Assembly (NCBI RefSeq): GCF_020515625.1
Contig: NZ_JAIWPJ010000006.1
Coordinates: 1-64,000 of the forward strand
DNA: 64,000 bases
Source: Natrinema amylolyticum
GTDB taxonomy: Archaea; Halobacteriota; Halobacteria; Halobacteriales; Natrialbaceae
Reading direction: 5' to 3'
Shown here: positions 10,101 through 16,400 of the stretch, in pieces
How positions within the stretch are numbered: position 1 is the stretch's first letter
Layout: each line of letters begins with the position of its first letter
Program-made: the position numbers and the translations under genes
Notes under the pieces: model-generated
Told to the model about the DNA's origin: nothing
Database searches by the model: none
What the model saw: only the letters and a program-made list of their open reading frames with translations

Positions 10101-10313
10101 GAGCGCGTCGAGGAACGCAATCCGGTGTTTCGCGGGAACGTCGTTCAGCCGCCGGATGACGTCGACACCGAGTTGGGAGAAGATCCGCAACAGGACCGTA
10201 GCGTTGTCGTCCGTCGACGGATCCCACGACTCGGTGTACTGATCCGCGAGGGCCCGTAACTCGTCGTACAGTTCCTCTCGATCCCTGTCATCGATGGTCG
10301 GCCGCTGACTCAT
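7122..10313 (-). CDS. Large CIS baseplate protein, gpJ-like (Cis12-type)
   Basis: 1063 residues, clearly larger than its paralogue downstream. The N-terminus (ALADQYTESWDPSTDDNATV, then LLRIFSQLGVDVIRRLNDVP) and DALGFDRRPPQAARLPLTFR are typical of the larger eCIS baseplate component. FGDGNRGRIPPAGQ with TYTTGGGRDGNVAADT, then HPLDGNGDEGWAFGEAPS, repeat the J-protein core. The middle holds several strand-rich modules repeating a ...WEYW/WEYC...W..L pattern (SWEYWTGSGWNRLTV, RWEYCADPDADEWSKL), suggesting beta-sandwich insertions. Start: ATG at 10313, overlapping the gp25 gene stop by ATGA. A longer frame to 10907 is antisense to real coding sequence and is rejected. It forms the baseplate ring with the smaller J-protein. 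Confidence 0.88.
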   Translation of the reverse strand: MSQRPTIDDRDREELYDELRALADQYTESWDPSTDDNATVLLRIFSQLGVDVIRRLNDVPAKHRIAFLDALGFDRRPPQAARLPLTFRVSADIDRNVTIPGGTQAVAEPSDGPDQTFEIPQDDGFEATGASLTDVVAVDPSADRIVDHGDVRTAAEPVELFTGENVQEHVLYLAHGDLLTLEAGSPITITAETAAATDGTVLETDAVWEYYGEEDGAEGWHRLEEWADDESADDDIGLEALRERLQAPASRPGEGDRLELRFRLPGTPVEHAVDGVESRWLRCRIDGGDPDPEAFSLRLGSISASVGRDPSEDGLAPDSLLSNDVPLSTANEGDVRPLGRLPQPPATFYIASEEAFTKRGGIVEVRFDPPTEPDSDANADAGAAVIDADTLEEIDVDVDEDGEGAAATEGVGVLGGPPELSWEYWTGSGWNRLTVLEDETNTLRRAGRVRFTVPEDIQPTAVSGHENVWVRARLVSGNYGQPSFGVTDAGTRGSVVNSPDPPRFGDVSLHYDRGMQPFESIRTRNNAAISGDLTARESPVSPFDELPEDAQTLYLGFDGALRNGPLTVFVPIEDVTYPRSFDPGMRWEYCADPDADEWSKLIVQDRTGGLTERGIVRLTFPEPTTAFDRFDRHRHWIRVRVTQDEFDRRSDTDSRSARSTTESEQSRDRTTAPPTLDGLYPNTQWAYNTRTIEDEVLGSSDGSHEQSFACAHAPVIDVDVWIDESETLSTSERRDLIAERPDDVRRVTDASGDVTECWIRWRQVSDFLESASTDRHYAVDRIDGTVSFGDGNRGRIPPAGQANITVTYTTGGGRDGNVAADTITDLQSSISLAEDVSNPKPADGGADAESMDALVERTTNQLKHRGRAVTPTDYERVANAAFRELSKVKCDPDGDAAGVTLLIVPHARREKPVPSMELKQRVREAVRDRAPASLVESETSRIVVRGPNYAEVSVSVMVDTADSTSVSSLKGTVERRLDEFLHPLDGNGDEGWAFGEAPSMDALTEIVDGADHVADVVELGATIDVGGERCSLSEHETEPPLPSDVLVCSADHDVTVTMGADHS

Positions 10314-10708
10314 CCGTCGCCCTCCGTGATGTAGAAGGGATACACCATGTTCGAGAGGCTGTTCGTCGTTCGGACCCGGTACTCGATCTCGATAAGGACC
10401 TTGTTCGGCGCTTCGTCGTCCGTTCGCGCGTCGACGTCCTCGATATCGATCCGGGGTTCCCACTGGACGAGCGCCTCGCGAACGCTGCTCTCGATGAGGT
10501 TTAGCGTCGCCGGCGTGGCGGCCGAAAAGACGTGATCGTGAATCTCGCAGCCAAATTCGGGTCGCATCACCCGCTCTCCCTTGGCGGTTCCGAGGATGAT
10601 CCGAATCGATTCCCGAATGTCGTCCTCGGCCTCGGACGTCCGAACCGAGCCGCGAGCATCCGTCTCTACCGGAAACGCCCAACCGGTTCCGAGGAATTCG
10701 TCGGACAT
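10310..10708 (-). CDS. CIS baseplate wedge protein, gp25/GPW family (Cis9-type)
   Basis: 132 residues, the usual size for the gp25-like wedge protein that links baseplate and sheath. Seen: LGTGWAFPVETDARGSVRTS at the N-terminus; the conserved core EDDIRESIRIILGTAKGERV followed by MRPEFGCEIHDHVFSA, the signature stretch of the family (LL.T..GER...PEFG); and a C-terminal strand pair (KVLIEIEYRVRTTNSLSNMV). Three bases separate it from the PAAR gene upstream. Its stop overlaps the start of the large baseplate gene (ATGA), so translation is coupled. Confidence 0.95.
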   Translation of the reverse strand: MSDEFLGTGWAFPVETDARGSVRTSEAEDDIRESIRIILGTAKGERVMRPEFGCEIHDHVFSAATPATLNLIESSVREALVQWEPRIDIEDVDARTDDEAPNKVLIEIEYRVRTTNSLSNMVYPFYITEGDG

Positions 10709-10711
10709 CGT

Positions 10712-11002
10712 TCAGCCGATCATGACCGTCGAGCACCCGCTCGCGATCGTGTTCGGTGGCCCACTCTCGACGATGGTATCGCCCATTCGCGCGGCGGGCA
10801 TCTTGTTGATCAAGACGCTCGTACTCCCCTTGGTCACGGTGCCGCCGACGTGGGGCACGGTCCCGGAAACGAGCGGACACGTGTGCACGTCGGCCAGCGC
10901 TCGCCACGCAGGCCGCTTCCCGATCAGAACGTTCGGACTGCCGGTCCCGGTAAGCGGCGTTCCGTGTGCCGTCTGGTCGCCGAGTCTGGCTGCTGGTTGC
11001 AT
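10712..11002 (-). CDS. PAAR-domain spike tip protein (Cis10-type)
   Basis: 96 residues, almost entirely a PAAR domain, which forms the sharpened Zn-binding cone on the central spike. Diagnostic features: ARLGDQTAHGTPLTGTGSPN, VLIGKRPAWRALADVHTCPL, HVGGTVTKGSTSVLINKMPA and ARMGDTIVESGPPNTIASGC. The G.P.V.I...PA pattern repeats and His/Cys residues are placed for metal binding. It follows the spike gene by 11 bases and precedes gp25, the standard eCIS order. No extra toxin domain is fused to it. Confidence 0.96.
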   Translation of the reverse strand: MQPAARLGDQTAHGTPLTGTGSPNVLIGKRPAWRALADVHTCPLVSGTVPHVGGTVTKGSTSVLINKMPAARMGDTIVESGPPNTIASGCSTVMIG

Positions 11003-11013
11003 CTGTTTCTCGT

Positions 11014-11751
11014 TTAATTCAAGGTAATTAGTTTCCCTTTAACTTTTACCATCCCGGTCCCGTCGACGTTGATCATCGATCCGGAAAGCGCGAGCTTCGC
11101 CTTGCTATCGACGTCGATCGGACCGTTCCCCTTTATCTTGATGCCGCTCTTCCCCGTGATCTCCACCGAGTTTCCGTCGAGAGAGATCGTCGACGCCGAG
11201 AGTTCGATCTCGGACGTCGCGTCGATCGCGACGGTACCGCTGGCGGAATCGAGCGTGATGCTGTTATCGTTCGACTCGTCGCGGATTCTGATCGTCTCCG
11301 AACTCCCCGAGTCGTCGATCACGATCTCGTTGCCGCCGGTCGTCCGAACCGTAATGCTGCCGTCGTCGGCGTCGTCGAACGCGATCACGTGATCGCTCCG
11401 GGATCGCACCTCGCGGACGTCGTTGTTCCCGTCGCCGTTCGTCTGAGGCGGTTTCTGCTCGCCGTTCCACAACGACCCGACGACGAATGGCTTGTGAATA
11501 TCGCCGTTCTCGAACGCGACCAGTACCTCGTCGTCGATCTCCGGCAGGAAGTAGCTCCCATACCCGTCGCCGGCCATCTCGGTCGCGATCCGCGCCCAGT
11601 GGCTCTCGTCGTCGGCGTCGCGCCACGGGAACCGGAGCTTTACCCGACCGAGATCTTTCGGATCCTCGTTGTCCGTCACGATGCCGACGGCGACGCCGCG
11701 GATACTGCCGTCGTCTGCACCGCCGTCGTCGATGAATCCGGAGGGTCTCAC
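11014..11751 (-). CDS. CIS central spike protein, gpV/gp5-like OB-fold plus beta-helix
   Basis: 245 residues. N-terminal half is the OB-fold of phage spike proteins: GVAVGIVTDNEDPKDLGRVK, LRFPWRDADDESHWARIATE and DEVLVAFENGDIHKPFVVGS, closing with LWNGEQKPP. The C-terminal half is a run of short strands (ITVRTTGGNEIVIDDS, ITLDSASGTVAIDATSEIEL, KIKGNGPIDVDSKAKLALSG) expected to form the trimeric beta-helix that the PAAR tip caps. The GTG start overlaps the stop of the gpD-like gene (GTGA). In Afp8/VgrG the gpD and gpV parts are one polypeptide. Here they are two coupled genes. Confidence 0.93.
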   Translation of the reverse strand: MRPSGFIDDGGADDGSIRGVAVGIVTDNEDPKDLGRVKLRFPWRDADDESHWARIATEMAGDGYGSYFLPEIDDEVLVAFENGDIHKPFVVGSLWNGEQKPPQTNGDGNNDVREVRSRSDHVIAFDDADDGSITVRTTGGNEIVIDDSGSSETIRIRDESNDNSITLDSASGTVAIDATSEIELSASTISLDGNSVEITGKSGIKIKGNGPIDVDSKAKLALSGSMINVDGTGMVKVKGKLITLN

Positions 11752-12776
11752 GTGGATACCTCCGTTACCTCGAAGGACGTCCGATAACCGGCGCTCCCCA
11801 TCCGGTGGGTCGCTTCGGTGACGTAGTAATCCGCGGAGAATCGGCTCCCCAGTTCCGCGAGAGTGATGACGCTGCCGGCCCTGATTTCGGGAGTGCCGTC
11901 TGCCTCACCGTGGCCGGTGATGACGCCGTCGGAGAATCGGTTCAACTTCGTTTCGGCAACCCGTTTCGCTTCGTCCCGTGACATGGCTTGTACTCTGAAA
12001 ACCTCCTTGTATTTCGCGTTCGTGCTGCCGGCGGTCGCGACGATCTCGGATTTGTTCTGTTCGTCCCAACTCCGGACTTCGACCTCGTCGACCTGTGTCC
12101 GCCGCGTGATCTCCGCGTAGAAATCGTGCAGCGCCTCGCCGTACCACAGTTCTGCGACCGGACCGTCGCCGTCCCCTTTCGCGGAGCGCGGACGAAAGCG
12201 GACGGTGTCCCGCTCGGCATAGAACTCGAACCCGTAGGTCTCGGCCAACTGCTGGACGAACCGGTAATCGCTCTGGCCGTCCTGAATCAGCTTTTCGCGT
12301 TTGATCGACGCGTCCGAAACGTCGACCGTCGAAAACGGGTACGACGACAGCACGTCCTCGACGGCCGTCCCGACCGTCTCCTCCGCCCACGAGTCCGATC
12401 GAGTCCCCTGCATGAGCTCCCAGAGCAGGCCGTAGCCCGAAATCGTGACCGACGGTCCCCGATCGGTCGTGAACTCGGCGTCGATCGACCGGATCGAACC
12501 GGTCAACAGCGGAGTCAGCGTCCCGTCACCGCCGTATCCCATCGCGATCTCGACGTCCGTCCCCACCGCGAAATCGTCCCAGGTCAGACCGCTGAACTCG
12601 CCGAGTTCCTCGTCGAACGGAAAGTTCAGCGTGAACGAGAACCGATCAGCGCCGTCGAGAGTCGTCTCGACGACGAGATCGGCGATTCGGCCGCCCGGCT
12701 CTTGGAACTTCGTATCGCCGACGTCGACTTTGAACCGCGGCGAGTAGCGCGGCTGAATGTTCGTTCCGGTACTCAT
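11748..12776 (-). CDS. CIS hub protein, gpD/Pvc8 N-terminal-like
   Basis: 342 residues resembling phage late control protein D / the N-terminal gp27-like part of VgrG, which forms the hub joining tube and spike. Seen: YSPRFKVDVGDTKFQEPGGR, RFSFTLNFPFDEELGEFSGL, VTISGYGLLWELMQGTRSDS, DYRFVQQLAETYGFEFYAER and a C-terminal GTPEIRAGSVITLAELGSRF. It ends in GTGA overlap with the spike gene and starts two bases after the LysM gene stop. Length is normal for the stand-alone hub. Confidence 0.92.
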   Translation of the reverse strand: MSTGTNIQPRYSPRFKVDVGDTKFQEPGGRIADLVVETTLDGADRFSFTLNFPFDEELGEFSGLTWDDFAVGTDVEIAMGYGGDGTLTPLLTGSIRSIDAEFTTDRGPSVTISGYGLLWELMQGTRSDSWAEETVGTAVEDVLSSYPFSTVDVSDASIKREKLIQDGQSDYRFVQQLAETYGFEFYAERDTVRFRPRSAKGDGDGPVAELWYGEALHDFYAEITRRTQVDEVEVRSWDEQNKSEIVATAGSTNAKYKEVFRVQAMSRDEAKRVAETKLNRFSDGVITGHGEADGTPEIRAGSVITLAELGSRFSADYYVTEATHRMGSAGYRTSFEVTEVST

Positions 12777-12778
12777 GG

Positions 12779-13453
12779 CTACAGCGGCGGTAACTCGAGT
12801 TTGTCGCCCGCCTCGATCGCGCGGGGGTCCTCGACGTCGTTGTGATCGGCGATGGTTCGCCAGTGCGACGAGTCGCCGTACTCCTCGGCAGCGATCAGCC
12901 AGAGGGTGTCCCCGTCGGTGACCGTCCAGACTTTCGTCTTGTCCGTCGACTCCGGCGAGACCTCCGATTTGTGGTAATCGGCCGTCTTGTACTCCATGAA
13001 CGAGACGGTTACTCGGGCCCGAACGGGGACACCGCTCGGCAGGAACTTCGTGAACTGCTTGTTCGCACGCTGGACCAGCGCGGTGAAGTCGATTCCGTCA
13101 CCCCAGACGAACCGACAGACCGGTGGCGCGTGTAACTCGCCGTCGACCGATAGCAGCGTATCGATGTGTTTCGTGTACCGCTCGCGGACGTCGACCCGCT
13201 CCGCGTCGGGCGACCCGTTCGAATCCAGCTCGTCGCTCGTATCGAAAAACAGCTCCATCGACAGCGTCTCCGCGTTCCCGTCGACGAACTGCATGATCGA
13301 GGCCCCCGAGCCGGTCGCCTTCAGTTCGCCGTAGTTGACGCTCTTCTCGAGCGTGTAGGCGTTCGGGTTGAACTTGCAGTCGATCGTTTCGCCCTTCTGT
13401 TTCCCGTTGAGGATCATGATCTGGGCTTTCTCGAGTTTGCCGCCGCCGCTCAT
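12779..13453 (-). CDS. LysM-domain hub/tube-initiator protein (Cis7-type)
   Basis: 224 residues. The first ~150 residues match the eCIS/T4 gp53-like adaptor: NPNAYTLEKSVNYGELKATG, LSMELFFDTSDELDSNGSPD and PPVCRFVWGDGIDFTALVQR. The C-terminal ~50 residues are a LysM fold (VWTVTDGDTLWLIAAEEYGD followed by WRTIADHNDVEDPRAIEAGD). It bridges the inner baseplate and the first tube layer. The ATG at 13453 abuts the stop of the upstream 1953-residue gene with no spacer, implying coupled translation and real expression of that long frame. Confidence 0.93.
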   Translation of the reverse strand: MSGGGKLEKAQIMILNGKQKGETIDCKFNPNAYTLEKSVNYGELKATGSGASIMQFVDGNAETLSMELFFDTSDELDSNGSPDAERVDVRERYTKHIDTLLSVDGELHAPPVCRFVWGDGIDFTALVQRANKQFTKFLPSGVPVRARVTVSFMEYKTADYHKSEVSPESTDKTKVWTVTDGDTLWLIAAEEYGDSSHWRTIADHNDVEDPRAIEAGDKLELPPL

Positions 13454-16400
13454 CTACAGTCCCCTCCGTTCGCGCTCGACCCTGATTTTCCGCTCGAGTT
13501 TGCGGTAGAGTTCCTGAACGGCGCGATCGACGTCGGCGTCGAACCGCGGATCCGCCCCGGACGACAGGTCGACGCCATCGAAGCGGTTCCGACTGTGGCG
13601 GTCCGAATCGGGCGCGTGACCGCGTGCGGGCTCCGACCGCCGATCCGGCGACCGCTCGGGTCGATCGGCCGACGACCGTCGTCGGTCGCTCGGTCTCGAT
13701 CCCACGCCGTGATCGACTGACGACCCGCCCTGGGCCGGTCCCGAGTTCGGTTCGGAACGCCTCGCCGAACCGAACCCGGATCGCATCCGGTCACCGCCTG
13801 CATCCATCCCAGCCGACGATTGACGGCGCTCGCGACCGGAATCACGCATCGACATCGCACGATTCGGTGTCGGGTCTCGAGACGCGTCGCTCGATGCACT
13901 CGTCGAACCACGTGGGTCCGCGTTCGGTCGGTTCGGTCCATCCCGGTCGACGGTCGGCGCGTCCGTCGTCGACGAACGGCGGTAGGTCAACGACGGCCGG
14001 TCTGACGCTGCGCTCGTTTGCATCCCGTTCACACCCGTGTCGCCACCTATTGATTCAATTGTATTAGTTGTTGGTTTATTCTGTCGATCGGCGGTCGATA
14101 TTCGAGACTGTTCCGGTGAAGCCGACGAAACCGACGCGTCCGCCGTCGGTTCCCTCACGTGGTCCCGAGTTCGGAGCGAAAGCGACGGGGTACCGATCTC
14201 ACTGCGACCGCGTCTCGCCCCGGCAGGCGATCCGTCTGCCACAGAACTTCCCGTCGGCGGTCGCCGACGCGTTCCGAGTCGTGACTCGAGCAGTCGACGT
14301 CTACTGGCGGCTGCGTCCGCGATCGACGGTCGAATCGACGCGGCGGTGGTCGGTTCGGTACCGCCGGTACGATCACTCTCGTTACCGGCATCGATGGGAG
14401 CGGCGACGTGATCTCGCCTCGAGTCGACGGCACCGACGGGGTCTCGCTCTCGACGCGCTGTTGGCGCGTCGGACCGCTCGGGCGGTGACCCCGAACGGAC
14501 GGCGACGGTCGGCGGTCGCGACGGCCGTTGGTCGGACGGAGAGACGGACCCATTCCGCGCACTCGAGGCAGTGTGGACCGACTGACGGTCCTCGTGGGTC
14601 TGATCCGATTGACCGGACGCCGTTGTCCGGAGGACCGAAAGCGACGTGCGTCGATCCGACTGTATCGCACGCGTCGTCGCGACTCCGCTCGTCCCGGCTG
14701 CTACGGTCGTGTCCGAGTCGGTCGTCGAGGTTGCATCCGACTCGGTCGTCGGGGTCGCGTCCGTTCCGACGCCCCCTCGAGCCGATCGGGGGCGCAACGG
14801 AGAGAGAACCGGTGTAATGTCGATTTCCCGGTTCGTCGAGAGACGGTGTCTCGAGGACGGATCAGTTGCCGCCGGCGAATCGAACGCCGTCGATCGCATG
14901 TCCGACTCGGTACCGGGCCGATCCCGTGAGCCGTCACGTGACGCGGACCCGCCACCGTTCCGTCCGGAAATCGGCCGGTGAGAACGAGTGCGACGACCGC
15001 CGGAGATCGACGGAGGGCCTCGCGGATTCGCCGCCGTCGGCGAAGCGCGAGAGGAGCGACCGCGATCGAATTCAGTGCTTGGCGAGTCACTATCTCGCGA
15101 CGGGAACGGCCGCGATTCGGTCGAATCGGTCACCGTCGGCGATCGGTATCGGAGGGCGACTGTACGGCCACCGAACGCCGGTTCGGAGTCTGATCGAGGC
15201 TCCGACGCGGTCGAGTCCGACCGAGCCGTCCCGCGAGGATTCGCAGTGGCTCGAGACGGCGACACGGCAGTGATCGTCGGAGGCGCTCGCGGCGTCGCCC
15301 CGTCCGTGGGCTTCCGAACGCGATCATCGATATCGGTCGATCGATCGCCGCGCTGAGAGCTCGTTCCCGGCGTGCTCGACGACAGTCCCGTGTGCGACGC
15401 ACCCCTCGTGGGTGTCGACGTCGAGTCCGCGACCGAATCGACCGTCCGTCGAGTCACCGAGCCGGATCCCCGGGACGGTGTGGGCCACGCCTCCTCTGCC
15501 CCCTCGCCCCGCGTCCGAGGCGGGTCACTCGTCCCGGCCGTCACTTCGGGTGTCTGAGAATGCGAGCGACCGTCCTCGTTCCAGACATCCTGTGCCGGTT
15601 CACCGCGGCTCGAGACACCCGATAACGGATCACTTGGGGCCCGGTTCGACTCCGTGACGCCGACCGCAACGGTCGGGTTCGCTCCTCTCGAACCATGCGT
15701 CGAGCGCGACGGGGTCGGTCTCGAGGATCCCGATGCAGTCGTCGGGTCAGTCGGACTGGGAGACGAGCGATGGTCGGAGACCAGTCGGAGCACCGGCATC
15801 CGAGGGATCGATCCGGTCGCATTCGAATCCGATCGGTCGCGGTGCACCGTGGTCGGCTCGGATCGACGCGACTCGGATTCGACTGCCGATTCGACGGCAG
15901 AGGTGGATTCGCGACGCGTACGGGAGACCGGATGAGACGGCACGGTCGGAGAGTGAACGTTCGCCACCGTCACAGGCGTGGCGGTCATCGCTCCTGGCGC
16001 CGCGCTCGCGTGGCCGCGTTCGAGAGAGCGGCCGCTCGTTCGAGCGTCGCTGAATGGCGTCCGAGATTCCACAGCAGGAGCGTCCGCAGTCGTGGAATCG
16101 GGCCGCGACGAGCGGGCCGCTCCCACGGTCGCTTTGGAGTCGGTCGCGGCCCCGCTTCCCCGTTGCGAACGGTCGACACGTTCCGGTTCGTGGACCGTCA
16201 GCTGCAGTCCTCGTGGCTCCATCGACCGCGTTTCTGGTGACTCCGTCGACTCCCGCCTCGAGAGAGGAGCGTCAGCGGTGCTATCAATCGCTCGTTCGGC
16301 CACTCCCGCGGCCGCGATAGAACGGAGCGAACCGAGACGCGTGGGCACTCGCGACGAGCGTGAATCGTCAGTGTCTAGCGACTGTACCGGTGCTGGACCA

